Assembly: GCA_964291275.2 (NCBI GenBank)
Contig: OZ219799.1
Span: 2,418,001-2,482,000, forward strand
DNA: 64,000 bases
Origin: Bin80 sp964291275
GTDB taxonomy: Bacteria > Bacteroidota > Rhodothermia > Rhodothermales > Bin80
Direction of reading: 5' to 3'
Shown here: positions 8,759 through 18,504 of the stretch, one piece after another
How the letters are laid out: the number at the start of each line of letters is the position of its first letter
How positions within the stretch are numbered: position 1 is the first letter of the stretch
Translations under genes and position numbers: made by a program
The notes under the pieces: generated by a model
Databases searched by the model: none
What the model saw: the letters and a program-made list of their open reading frames with translations, nothing else
Told to the model about the DNA's origin: nothing

Positions 8759-11044
8759 ATGTTCACGCAGAGTCAGGTTTTGCGCACCTTGAGTGCTCCG
8801 GAATCGCAGTCGCGTCTCACCGCGGTGTTGGGCGATGCCGCGTTGTCCACGCGCGCGGCGATAGCAAGGCGCGTGTGTGAACTTTTCACATTCGTTGATG
8901 CCTGCGGTCGGTTGCAGGTGTCCACTTGCGCCCGTGCGTTGTCAAAGCTGGCCGACCGTGGGCGGATAGCATTGCCTGCGCCGACGAACAATTACGCGGC
9001 GGGGGCGGGTCCCCGCCTGCTGGCCGAACCGGTGCCTGCCCCGGAACGTTTGCCTGAGGTTGTTAACGAGGTGGAGGGTCTTACGCTGGTTAAGGTGACC
9101 GACACCGATCAGCGTGAGATTTGGAACACGCTGTTGCATCATGAGCATCCGCGTGGAGTGACGACATTTTGCGGTGCCCAGGTACGGTATCTGATTGACA
9201 GTGCACACGGTTATGTGGGTGCGGTCGGTTTTTCGGCGGCCGCCCTGCGACTGGCGGCCCGGGAGCAGTGGATGGCCTGGTCGGACGCACAGCGACAGGC
9301 CCATCTGCACCGTGTGGTGTGTCTGAGCCGATTCCTGATGCGGGAGCGATGCCAGCATCTGGCCAGCTACGTGCTCAGTCGCCTGCTCAGGCGACTGGCT
9401 GAGGACTATCAGCAGCATTACGGCTACCGGGTGTGGATCGTTGAAACCTATGTGGATCCCGAATGGTCGGGTTCCTGCTTCAAGGCCACCAATTTTCAGT
9501 ACATTGGACAAACCGCTGGCGGCCTCCGCCATGACACTCTGGAGCCGCCGAAGGCGTTGTATGTATACGAACTTCATCGCAGGTGGCGTCAGCAACTGGG
9601 GGTGCCTGCGGTGGAATTACGTCCGGTCAGACAACCTGGTGAGATGTTGGATAGCGAACAGTGGGCCGATGCCGAGTTTGGGGATGCGCCGCTGGGCAAC
9701 GCGCTGCGCTCGGCGCGGCTGGTCAAGAGTGCGTCTCTGCTCGCCGATACCATCGGCGCGGCGATTACCGGGAACACGGGCTATGATCGGGCGGCGGTCA
9801 AGGGGCATTATCGCCTGCTGGCGAGCGATCCGGCGTCTGAGGTGACGCCGGAGAACGTGTTGGCCCCGCATCGGGCGCGTACCATAGAGCGTATGCGCAG
9901 CCAAAAGGTGGTCTTATGCATCCAGGATGGCAGTCGGCTCAATTACGGGTCGCGTCTGGCCTGCGAGGACTTGGAAGTCATTGGTCAGAATCAGACCACG
10001 ACCAAATCGCGGGGACTGCATATTCATACCACGCTGGCGACCACCACCGATGGTCTGCCACTGGGCGTGTTGCGGTGCAGTTACAAAGATCCGACCGATG
10101 GACCGTTGAAGCCAAAGGCGCAGCGGTGGCTGGATGGTTATGCGGATATTTGTGAAGCCGCGCAGGAGCTATCGCGCAAGATCAAGGTCCTCTGCGTGAT
10201 GGATCGGGAGGGCGACAGTTTTGCGCTCTTTGATGCGCAGCGGCAGCACAAGCGGGTTGATCTGCTGGTGCGGGCATCTAAGAATCGGCGTCTGGCAAAA
10301 GGCAAAAAGCTGTTTGAGACGATGTCCGGTGGCAAAGCTGCCAAGACGATCAGGATTGAGATTCATCGCCGGTCCGTGCGGTCGAAGACGGCCGGACGCG
10401 CCTATCGCGTCGCCGATGCCGAAGTACGCTATGGCCCGGTTACGCTGCCCGCGACTCCACTGGTTGCGGATGCGGATCCGGTGACGCTCACCGGGGTGCA
10501 TATCAAAGAAGTCTCGCCGCCTGCGGGTGAAAAGGCGATTGAATGGTATCTGCTGACCAGTCTTGCGGTGCCCTCGGCCCGGGCTGCGGAGCGGGTGCTG
10601 GGGTATTATCTGAAACGTTGGCGGATTGAGGACTTTTTCCGGGTGCTCAAGAGTGGCTGCAAAGTGGAACATATGCAGCTGCGGAGCGCCTTAAGACTGG
10701 AACGGGCATTGGCGATCTACTGTGTGATTGCCTGGCGTCTCATGGTGCTGACGCTGTTGGGGCGAACCATGCCGGAGCTGGATCCGTCGGTATTCTTCAC
10801 AGAACTGGAACTTGGATTCTTGACCGGCTACGCCAAGCGGGTACGACTGCCGGAACCCAAGATGCTGCGGGACGCCATGTTGCTGGTGGGGGTGTTGGGC
10901 GGCTATCAAAACCGGAATCGTGCCCCACCGCCGGGCCATCAGGTCATGTGGAGGGGAATCGAACGACTCGCTATGGCCTTGGTGGGCTATCAGATGCACA
11001 TTGAGGAGACCCAGGCCCGCTGCTGCTGCTGTGCAGATTCGTGA
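8759..11044 (+). CDS. DruA-domain/IS4 (Tn5-type) fusion transposase, copy 1
   Basis: The 761-residue protein is much longer than usual IS4 transposases (about 400-480). Residues about 110-290 look like DUF4338, the domain of the Druantia protein DruA, including the VGFSAAALRLAAREQWMAWS and NFQYIGQTAGG stretches. Residues about 300-380 match the Tn5-type N-terminal DNA-binding domain. The rest is an IS4 DDE catalytic domain with Asp390 (CIQDGSR), Asp482 (CVMDREGD) and Glu624 in the Y-x2-R-x3-E-x6-K signature. It should cut and paste the element. Role of the DruA part: unknown, perhaps DNA binding or nicking. It differs from copy 2 at two residues (L261P, H273N). Confidence 0.92.
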   Translation: MFTQSQVLRTLSAPESQSRLTAVLGDAALSTRAAIARRVCELFTFVDACGRLQVSTCARALSKLADRGRIALPAPTNNYAAGAGPRLLAEPVPAPERLPEVVNEVEGLTLVKVTDTDQREIWNTLLHHEHPRGVTTFCGAQVRYLIDSAHGYVGAVGFSAAALRLAAREQWMAWSDAQRQAHLHRVVCLSRFLMRERCQHLASYVLSRLLRRLAEDYQQHYGYRVWIVETYVDPEWSGSCFKATNFQYIGQTAGGLRHDTLEPPKALYVYELHRRWRQQLGVPAVELRPVRQPGEMLDSEQWADAEFGDAPLGNALRSARLVKSASLLADTIGAAITGNTGYDRAAVKGHYRLLASDPASEVTPENVLAPHRARTIERMRSQKVVLCIQDGSRLNYGSRLACEDLEVIGQNQTTTKSRGLHIHTTLATTTDGLPLGVLRCSYKDPTDGPLKPKAQRWLDGYADICEAAQELSRKIKVLCVMDREGDSFALFDAQRQHKRVDLLVRASKNRRLAKGKKLFETMSGGKAAKTIRIEIHRRSVRSKTAGRAYRVADAEVRYGPVTLPATPLVADADPVTLTGVHIKEVSPPAGEKAIEWYLLTSLAVPSARAAERVLGYYLKRWRIEDFFRVLKSGCKVEHMQLRSALRLERALAIYCVIAWRLMVLTLLGRTMPELDPSVFFTELELGFLTGYAKRVRLPEPKMLRDAMLLVGVLGGYQNRNRAPPPGHQVMWRGIERLAMALVGYQMHIEETQARCCCCADS

Positions 11045-11259
11045 TACCCTCACGAAACGGGAGACTCTTACCCCAATGCTATGGCCCGGACGTACCGGTA
11101 CCGTGAACCCAAGCGTGAAAACGCTCCGTCACCCTATGCTGCGGACCATCAAGGCGTGCGCTGTAAAGAGGCGCTCCGACCAGACAATCACGGCGGTAGA
11201 AAAAACGCTCACGGATCTCCCACAATAGTTAGACTACACCATTACTTGGGTAATGGGCA

Positions 11260-13726
11260 GGGCTTGGTCTACGGGCCAGTACCAGAGTGCACACCAGTAG
11301 TCCATGACCAGCTTCAGACGCTGATATGCACTGGCATTGCCATGTTCAGGTTCGAGGATCTGTTGGTACTTCTGCTCCTTATCCCGGGTAGATGAGCGAA
11401 GCATATCCTTCGCCGGGGACGCTGGGTAAATCGCAAAGGCATCGGTGGTCTCACGCTCGAGTCGGACCAGGTCCCGAATGTGTTCTTTCCAGATCTGATC
11501 GATCAGTGACGAGAAGTAAATCAGTTGGTTTATCTCGCCTTCTGTAAGCTTTGCGGTGAAGCGTTTGCGCCATGCTGTAATCTGCTTCAATCCTTCGCTG
11601 GCCAGCTGTTTAACCACCTTGTCCTTGTACTGGGCCATCCCGGTATCCCCTACGAGAAAGTGATACACGCTCGCGGTCGGGCGCGGATCAGTAAGCGCAA
11701 CGTCTTCGGGAACGGTATTCCACCACTTTCCCTTTGCGAGCTGTGCACGAGTGTAGATTTTTCGCCAAGCGCCGATGAGCGAATTGCCGCATCTGAGTTG
11801 ATTCCCGAACCAGGGAACGAAGCCCCCGGGGACCAGCGTGTTCAGCCAGATGGAGATACCCCCGAGCTCCACGGCGACCGGATTCAGGTCGACGCCGTAC
11901 ACATTGTTGTCGGCCAGGTACATCTTGACACGCTGCAGTTCCTGGGCCCAGCGATCTGGATCCAGCACTTCGTCCAGTTCTCGGGTTTTCCGGGTAAGAT
12001 AGACTTCAGCCAGTTGGGAGACGGCTTCGTTCAGGAAGGCGGCCGAGCCCATGGCAGGCTCGCACAGCGTGATCTCCAGAATCTCACCGGCGGATTTGTC
12101 TTTAAGCACGTCTTTGAGGGCAAATTCTGTCACACACTGGGTCAGGCTTTCGGGGGTGTAGTAGGAGGCGGACTCTTCGCGTGCCCGTCCGGTTAAGCGG
12201 TAGATGAAGTTTCCCTTGGGGTGCATGCGCAGCGTGCCGTTCTTGTGCATAACCCGTTCCTTCAGATCATAATGGGTATCCAGCGCTTCGCGGTTCACTA
12301 GGTAGGCAGGATCAAGCATATCTGGGGAGTCACCGGCACGTTTGACCTCATAGAGATCTTCTTTCGCAATGAAGCCGCGGTAGCTGAGCAGAGCTTCATA
12401 GACGGATCCCAAGTGGTTGACACTCAGGTGCCGATAAGAGATTCGTCCGCGCCCTCTGCGCCGGGATCGCTGCTTGCTTTTCTTTTGGAAGTCTTCGTGC
12501 CCCAGAGACATCATTCGGATGATGCGTTGCCAGCAGCGGTCGCGTATCGTGATGGCGTTCAGGAGGGGGGTCTTCTCTGGATCAAAGAGATCGCACTGCA
12601 GGGGAACAATCTTGAAGGTGTGGGTGTCTGCATCATATTCAAACTCCTGTTGTACTCCGGTCTCGTCGTCGTATCCATTGAAGACCAGATCAAAGAGCAT
12701 CATCATTGATTGATGAAAGAAACTTCCGTCAGCACTGCCGTTTTCGCTCAGGGGGACCATCTCCAGGTCACGCAGTTTTTCCAGGCTGTAACCGTCCCGG
12801 TAGGCGGTGGCCTTCATGGGCAGGTATCCCAGTTCCTGATGTCGGGCTTCCACGTTAAAGAGGAAGAGCAGGCGGTACATGTAGTGTAGGCACTCGAGCG
12901 TCAGGCGTTCGGCTAGATCGGAAGGGTGGGTGGATTGGCGTTTGACGGTTCGGGTGTAATGGAGATATTCGTTGCCGAGGAGTTCAATGGATTCACGCAG
13001 GGCGTACTTGAGGCTTCCAGAGACACCGGTGGCGTGCTGGCGGGCTTGTTCCTGCAGTTCGTCCTGATAGGCGTCTCCCCAGTCGGGGCATAGACTGGGT
13101 TTGCTGAGCAGCATGGTGATCAGCTTCCAGGTATCAATCGCGGGCAGCTGTTCGAAGAGCTCATTCCAATTGAAGCGCAGCATGCGCTCTGAGCCCCACT
13201 TATCCCGCTCGAAGAGCACCCAGCACCGTAGTCCGGTGAGCAGGATCCAGCGCGGCGGCTGGTCGATAGAGAACGCCTTGTAGATCAGGCGGCGGAAGTT
13301 CTCGGTGCCATGGGGTGCCAGGGAGAGTAGGTCGTTCTCGGTATTCGCGGTATCGACCGCTTCAATCACCCACAGATGGGGGCGTCCTGAACTGTCGACC
13401 CGGGCATAAAGTGGCAGCGAGCCCTCGCGGTCAATCGGTTCCTCTTCGGGCCGTGTGCCGTAGCCCAGTGCCCACAGGAGCTTGCGCACAAGTGCACGGT
13501 GGATCTCCTGACGCTCCTCTGGACTGGCCGAGGGGAAATCCGTGCAGGCCGCCCGGTAGGCGGTCGCGTGGCCTTTGAGCTGAATCCAGGGACGCGGCTG
13601 ATCCACATCAGACTTCTGCTTCCAGTCTTTCTCAAACTCCTTGATCTTCACCGGCAGGTGCGCGTGCCAGTAATGGTCTGGATAAAACTCATTCTGGTTG
13701 ACTAGACCTGTATAATCAAACTCCAT
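11260..13726 (-). pseudogene. DrmMI-like adenine methylase, 5' part (split by IS4-type element)
   Basis: N-terminal half of the split methylase, starting at ATG 13726 and overlapping the helicase stop by 11 bases. Native sequence runs to residue about 822 (WPVDQA), after which eight residues are read from the IS before a stop. An N-terminal region of about 500 residues is followed by the SAM-binding motif I CEPAMGSAAFLNEA (about 555-568). Motif IV is beyond the insertion. It would have acted with the SNF2-type helicase upstream, as DrmMI does in class 1 DISARM, either marking self DNA or restricting phage. No drmA, drmB or drmC is seen, so an orphan two-gene module is equally possible. Confidence 0.85.
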
Positions 13727-16625
13727 GATCGTCCTCTGATAGCATCACTGCAGCGACGTGAACATAGGGATCTTCTTCCATGGTCATTGAAGCCTGCATC
13801 CAAGCCCGAAACTCCTTAAAACGGGAACGAACCTGTTTTAGCTCTCTATCCCGTTGGCCGAGTAGAAGATGTTCGGGTCTTTTATCCTCGATCTTAAACC
13901 TGTGCTCAACATGGGCTTTCTGACGGTCCTCAAGTTCTTTCAGCTCATCCAGATACTTGTTCAGCGTACGCTCCAGTTCGGATTTGAAGCTCTTTCGATC
14001 ATTCATGGCAAACTCCCGGGCGTGCTCTACTCCCTTCGAGACAAGCCCCTGCGCCGTCTTCAGTAGTCGAGGTTCTCGGCCAGTGTTCGGAAGTCTATCG
14101 TATTGAAGCGATTCGTAGACAGAGGAGGATTCAAAATTCCTGATGATAAAACCAGCTTCACTCCGATTTTCAACCAAGTACCATCGCTGAAATATCGTGG
14201 TCCCTTTGCGGTTGGGCCAAAGAACGGTGATCAAATATGCAAACGTCTCTGGTGCCATTGCTGATAGCACGATCGCAGGGGCTTGCAAGCGGCCGAATGC
14301 CAACCGAACCTTGTTGGTCATCCACTCCATGAGGGGATGCACGGACCATAAATACTGTAGTTCAGGCCAAGTATTTTCCTGAGCACGGCATTTACGGATG
14401 GCGGTCATCATTTCTTGGGGGTCCGACGAAAGCACGAATCTTCCGTTCTTTGGACGTACAGATACAGGCAATTGGTTGATCACGCTTTTCAGAACAGTTC
14501 GCGCCTCCTGATTTTGTGGGCCAATCGTAATACGCTGTTTTTCATCGTCGGACTCCACGCTCAGTGGAGCACCTACCCGCTTAGCCCAGACGGACTGCAC
14601 ATGGCTCATGGTAGCTTTTGCATAAGCGTAATCCGAGCCAAATAGCGAAGGCATGTCTCCCGTGATTTCCCTTTCTGATTCACGCACCGGCAGGCTTTCC
14701 AAGAGCTCCGCCAATGGATCAATCCCGGTATCTCCTGCCTTGAGGATATGTTTTTCAGCTTCTTCTTTCGACAGGCCCTTTTCGAAGGCTTCTGCGACTA
14801 TGTTTTCCTCTTCCTGGATCTGATAGACGCCCATTAGGCTGGCCGGATCACCAAGGTTCTTTTCAGCCTGTTTTTCTTTTTCAATCAAAATCTCCAGCAC
14901 CCTCACGTCCCCCCTGAACGTTTTGTTGTCACTCTTGGTGATGAGGTAGCAAATCTGGGGTTTACGTTTTTGGCCATAGCGGTCGATTCGGCCGTTGCGC
15001 TGCTGAAAACGCATGAGCGACCATGGGATGTCAAAGTGGATCAGGCGTTGGCAATGATAGTGCAGGTTGATTCCCTCTGAACCCACATCTGTAGAGATTA
15101 GAAGGCGAACAGGTGACTGATCCTGTCCAAACTCATCTACGATTCTTTGTTGGTCCACATCAGAAAGTGTTCCATGCAGTACGCGGATTTCATTCTCTGA
15201 AAGTCTGAGATCATGGGCCAAATGATTTTCCAGGAATTCGAGCGTAGCGATGCGCTCTGTAAAGATCACTAGACGGTCGTGTGCATCCTTGCCCGTCCAG
15301 TTCCATTCTCCGAGGATATCCAGGAGCAACTGGTATTTTGAGAAATCGCTCGCCCCTATGTGCTGCAACGCCTCTTCCATCGCACGCCACGGTTCAAGGT
15401 CGCTCTCATCCTTACCTGCTTTTTCCAGTTTTTTGATGCGGTTCTGTACGGATTCCAGGCATGCAGAAGGAGAGGACAGCACTGCTTTCTCCATGGTTGT
15501 GCGGAGAAGCCAACCATCCCCTGTGCGCTGTGATAGCTGTTCGTGCTGTGTATTGGCGATAATACTGAACACTCGTTCTTCTTCCGGTAAGGCATTGGCG
15601 GAACGAAGTTCGGTTTCTCGCTCCAAAAGAATAGTTTGATCGCGAATGTCTTTCTTGAACCTGCGGACCAAGAGATTTTTGCCCTCAAGATCTGCTTTGG
15701 TATAGTTCCTTGGGTCCGCAATCACGGTCGGATCCAGCATATGGATCAGACTAGCAAAGCTTTCTGCCTGCCCATCGTGTGGTGTTGCACTCAGCATGAT
15801 GAGTGAATCGCAGCGTGCAGTAAGGATATCCGCAAGGTTATGTCTGAGAGAAACCTTTTGGTTTTTCTTCTTGGCTACATTCTGTACCTCGTCAATCACA
15901 ACAATATCCCAAGAGGCTCTCTCCAGAAAAGGTCTCCAGGTTGTTGCACTCTTAAGTGTATCAATCGAAATTATAGCACGATCAAAATGATGGAACGGAT
16001 TATGCCCCGCAGGCAATTGCTCTCTTACACGATTGATACCGATTGAATCCAAACGCACCAATGGAATCGAGAATCTACTCCACAACTCCTTCTGAAACTG
16101 CGTCAGCATACTTGCCAACGAAACGACCAGAATGCGCTTCCCTCGGCCTCTCCGGATGAGTTCTGCGATCAGAATCCCGGCTTCGATTGTTTTTCCAAGA
16201 CCTGTGCCATCAGCGATCAGGATGCGGGGTCTGGGGCGCTTCAGGGCCATCAATGCGGGTTCGCGTTGATAGGCAAGGTCATCCATGGCTGCCCGATGCC
16301 CTAAATAGAGCTTGGAGTTTTCAGGGGGCGGTGTAGCACGCAGTAAGCTTTCAATATGCAGGCGTGCGGAGAGATAATTTGGGGAGGCGTCAGGGACTAA
16401 CTTGGTGTCATTGGGGTTGACCTCAATGATATCCTCTCTTTTTCTGATGAACTTCCATGGCTTATCACGAACCAGTGGGGTTAATCCGGTCACATCAATC
16501 AGGTAGTCGTCGCTAAGGAGACGTTTGGTATTGCGTACAACCCACTCCTGATCCCGGATGAACAGTCGTGCCCCCGGTGCAGGTACATGGGTCATGACAT
16601 GTTTTTTTCTTTCCCTTCCAGGCAT
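13716..16625 (-). CDS. SNF2/RapA-type helicase, DrmD-like
   Basis: A 969-residue superfamily 2 helicase. The N-terminal region (1-about 100) is the small-domain start seen in DrmD proteins. Walker A is DGTGLGKT (about 139-146), motif II is DEVQ (245-248), motif III is near LSATPHDGQ, and motif VI is QRNGRIDRYGQ, typical of RapA/SNF2 enzymes that translocate on duplex DNA. The C-terminal part after residue 700 has a coiled-coil-like Lys/Glu-rich stretch. It is first in an operon with the methylase (11-base overlap). In DISARM the pair contributes to anti-phage defence. The gene looks intact, but its partner is disrupted. An alternative ATG is at 16595. Confidence 0.88.
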   Translation of the reverse strand: MPGRERKKHVMTHVPAPGARLFIRDQEWVVRNTKRLLSDDYLIDVTGLTPLVRDKPWKFIRKREDIIEVNPNDTKLVPDASPNYLSARLHIESLLRATPPPENSKLYLGHRAAMDDLAYQREPALMALKRPRPRILIADGTGLGKTIEAGILIAELIRRGRGKRILVVSLASMLTQFQKELWSRFSIPLVRLDSIGINRVREQLPAGHNPFHHFDRAIISIDTLKSATTWRPFLERASWDIVVIDEVQNVAKKKNQKVSLRHNLADILTARCDSLIMLSATPHDGQAESFASLIHMLDPTVIADPRNYTKADLEGKNLLVRRFKKDIRDQTILLERETELRSANALPEEERVFSIIANTQHEQLSQRTGDGWLLRTTMEKAVLSSPSACLESVQNRIKKLEKAGKDESDLEPWRAMEEALQHIGASDFSKYQLLLDILGEWNWTGKDAHDRLVIFTERIATLEFLENHLAHDLRLSENEIRVLHGTLSDVDQQRIVDEFGQDQSPVRLLISTDVGSEGINLHYHCQRLIHFDIPWSLMRFQQRNGRIDRYGQKRKPQICYLITKSDNKTFRGDVRVLEILIEKEKQAEKNLGDPASLMGVYQIQEEENIVAEAFEKGLSKEEAEKHILKAGDTGIDPLAELLESLPVRESEREITGDMPSLFGSDYAYAKATMSHVQSVWAKRVGAPLSVESDDEKQRITIGPQNQEARTVLKSVINQLPVSVRPKNGRFVLSSDPQEMMTAIRKCRAQENTWPELQYLWSVHPLMEWMTNKVRLAFGRLQAPAIVLSAMAPETFAYLITVLWPNRKGTTIFQRWYLVENRSEAGFIIRNFESSSVYESLQYDRLPNTGREPRLLKTAQGLVSKGVEHAREFAMNDRKSFKSELERTLNKYLDELKELEDRQKAHVEHRFKIEDKRPEHLLLGQRDRELKQVRSRFKEFRAWMQASMTMEEDPYVHVAAVMLSEDDHGV

Positions 16626-16752
16626 AGGGTTCGCGAAAGTAATCAGAAAGTTATAGATTCACCGGGGCTGGAGTTCATCTATGTGGGCACTGACTGCAAA
16701 TAATGCCAGTACTCGCAGCGTTGAAGCATATTTTTCTACACTGGGAGATCAT

Positions 16753-17242
16753 ATATAACGCGGGGAGCTATCTGGTTTGCCTAATCTACAACAAGTGCAG
16801 ATTGTAGCGTGATCTCCCCCATTCTGGATGGCTTGAAAAGATCTTTTGCGTATACCGCGGAGCAGGGGTGTGAGAAGCGTGGGAAATATTTCGTAATACT
16901 AAACGGATCTCATATTTTGCCTTTCACCAAGGCCCAACGGTTGATAAGCAGTTTCGCTCAAACGTATTTACGCCAGCAGGTCGTGTACAACATTCTCGAA
17001 TACACCTGTCAGTCGATACCGCCGACCCTGATGTTGGAATATCAGACGTTCATGATCCACACCCAGAAGGTGGAGAATGGTCGCTGAAAGTCGTGTACAT
17101 GCACAGGGTTACGGGTAATATCGTAGCCAAGGTCGTCGGTCTCTCCACACGAGAACCCTTTCTTGATACCTCCGCCGGTCATCCACAATGTGAAGCAGCG
17201 TCGATAATGGTCTCGTCCAAACCCTTCCTGCGTCAGTCGTCC
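16753..17242. repeat. Direct repeat A (diverged copy of 18502-18994)
   Basis: About 490 bases match 18502-18994 in the same orientation, with scattered substitutions and small indels. The repeat covers the last 90 or so codons of the DUF1501 gene and about 215 bases beyond its stop. The two copies bracket a beta-propeller lipoprotein gene. This copy contains the broken gene fragment 16968-17242. Confidence 0.85.
16968..17242 (-). pseudogene. DUF1501 protein, 3' fragment
   Basis: Read on the minus strand this encodes RCFTLWMTGGGIKKGFS and GETDDLGYDI, nearly the same as the C-terminus of the intact DUF1501 protein at 18720-20174. A one-base deletion near 17083 (after VHVHDFQ) shifts the frame; beyond it the other frame continues with the family sequence to the matching stop at 16968. 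There is no 5' part, so it is a fragment left by duplication or recombination, without function. Confidence 0.8.
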
Positions 17243-17366
17243 TTCTCGCGGGTATGCAGACAGCGCTCTCGCATTAATTCAATCCGTTTCAATCCGAAGC
17301 CACCTTTACGTTCGTGCTTTCTCGGACAGTGTCCGATATCCCGGGCGTTTCGGTGGGTCAGCAAGG

Positions 17367-18461
17367 TTACTCCATCTCGCTGAGGTCATACCAGTCGATC
17401 GCCAACTCACTGATACCGTCTTCACCGGGGGGACGCTCCACAAGGGTCGTGAGGGTCGAGCCGAAGATGTCGAAACCCATAAGCCGGTCCCGGACGCGCA
17501 CAGAGCCGGCGAACGCGGTATCCGCCCAGATGTCAAAGTAGGAGAAGGCGTCGCGGTCGTGGGTGGTCGCCGTCCAAAGACGGTTCTGGTCATCGAAATC
17601 GAATGAGCTTGGCTTGAGGAGCCACTCCTTGGGCTTTTCGCGAAACTCTGCAGCCATGGCCTCTATCTCCGAGACGGACATCCCTCCTGGGCGACGGCTT
17701 AGACTGCCGAGGAGATCCACATGGGCGCTCACGTCACGCTCGTTGGGCAGAGCTTCGACGTAGCTGGGCGAAGCGACCACAGTGGCAGTTGGAGCATCCC
17801 TGTGAGAAAAGAATGCTAGCTCATGTCCGCAGACTTGGTACACGAGGCCCCCGTTTGGCGTTGAGGTCCCCACCGCTTCGTTGAAACACTCACTTTCTAC
17901 GGCGTCGGCTAGGTTCGCGCGCTCCCAAAGAATCTCCCCGGAGTAGGCATCGACTGCCATGGAAACGTAGTCGGACAGGAGACCGCCGTCGACGAAACGT
18001 ATCCCCACTTTGATCCCGACCAATTGATCACCACGAAGCAGCCACGGCTGGAAGGAGTCCGACAAACGCGTCTCCGACACCAGAGTGCCGTCCGGCGTGA
18101 AGAAGGTCAGTCGTTCTTGTGCCAAATCCATGGCCGCCACGTGGCCGTCGCGGCTTCGCCAAATACCGGAGAGCCTCACGAACTCTCCCGGTCCCTCACC
18201 TTCGCGTCCGAATACAGTGACGCTGCCATCGCTCCGGTCCACGCAGTGAATATGGGATTCATAGGAGTTGATGACGCATGCGATCACTTCGGACACGATC
18301 ACAATGTCGACGGAGGCGGTGATGGGAGCGTCACTCGAGGCAAAGGGTAGGAGCGCGGTCGTCCCGGGCACGCCTGCTTCGTCTGATGCGCATCCACCAA
18401 TGGCTGCCAGCAAAAGCACGGCGATCAGGCCCGTGCGCAGCGGCGATATGATTCTCAACAT
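17367..18461 (-). CDS. 6-bladed beta-propeller lipoprotein
   Basis: Taking the ATG at 18461 gives 364 residues and a lipoprotein signal (hydrophobic LIAVLLLAAIGGC, lipobox Cys about 23). A good AGGGAG ribosome site lies 6 bases before this ATG; the longer upstream frame lacks such support. The mature part has propeller-like repeats, including GREGEGPGEF, the motif shared by all four propeller proteins here. Such proteins are secreted or outer-membrane-anchored and of unknown ligand. The gene sits alone between two copies of a DUF1501 3' end. A TAnnTTTG promoter box is at 18497-18504. Confidence 0.8.
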   Translation of the reverse strand: MLRIISPLRTGLIAVLLLAAIGGCASDEAGVPGTTALLPFASSDAPITASVDIVIVSEVIACVINSYESHIHCVDRSDGSVTVFGREGEGPGEFVRLSGIWRSRDGHVAAMDLAQERLTFFTPDGTLVSETRLSDSFQPWLLRGDQLVGIKVGIRFVDGGLLSDYVSMAVDAYSGEILWERANLADAVESECFNEAVGTSTPNGGLVYQVCGHELAFFSHRDAPTATVVASPSYVEALPNERDVSAHVDLLGSLSRRPGGMSVSEIEAMAAEFREKPKEWLLKPSSFDFDDQNRLWTATTHDRDAFSYFDIWADTAFAGSVRVRDRLMGFDIFGSTLTTLVERPPGEDGISELAIDWYDLSEME

Positions 18462-18496
18462 GGGTGTCTCCCTGTGGCTGTGAATTGGTGTAGTAC

Positions 18497-18504
18497 CAAA
18501 GATA
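18497..18504 (-). promoter_or_regulatory. Bacteroidota-type -7 promoter box
   Basis: On the minus strand the bases read TATCTTTG, matching TAnnTTTG, 36 bases upstream of the lipoprotein ATG. No clear -33 TTG box is at the usual distance, so this is a candidate only. It lies at the edge of the repeat that carries the DUF1501 3' end. Confidence 0.4.

Larger units (their letters stand above)
8701..11259 (+). mobile_element. IS4-family (IS50/Tn5-like) insertion sequence, copy 1
   Basis: The element is 2,559 bases, bounded by inverted repeats TGCCCATTACCCAA (8701-8714, with its complement at 11246-11259). It is flanked by a perfect 10-base target duplication GGGCTTGGTC (8691-8700 and 11260-11269), a length normal for IS4-family elements. 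It carries one gene (8759-11044) and a 215-base non-coding tail. A second copy of exactly the same length lies in the opposite orientation at 47772-50330. The intact duplication shows a simple insertion into the methylase gene, and the near identity of the copies shows recent transposition. Confidence 0.95.
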
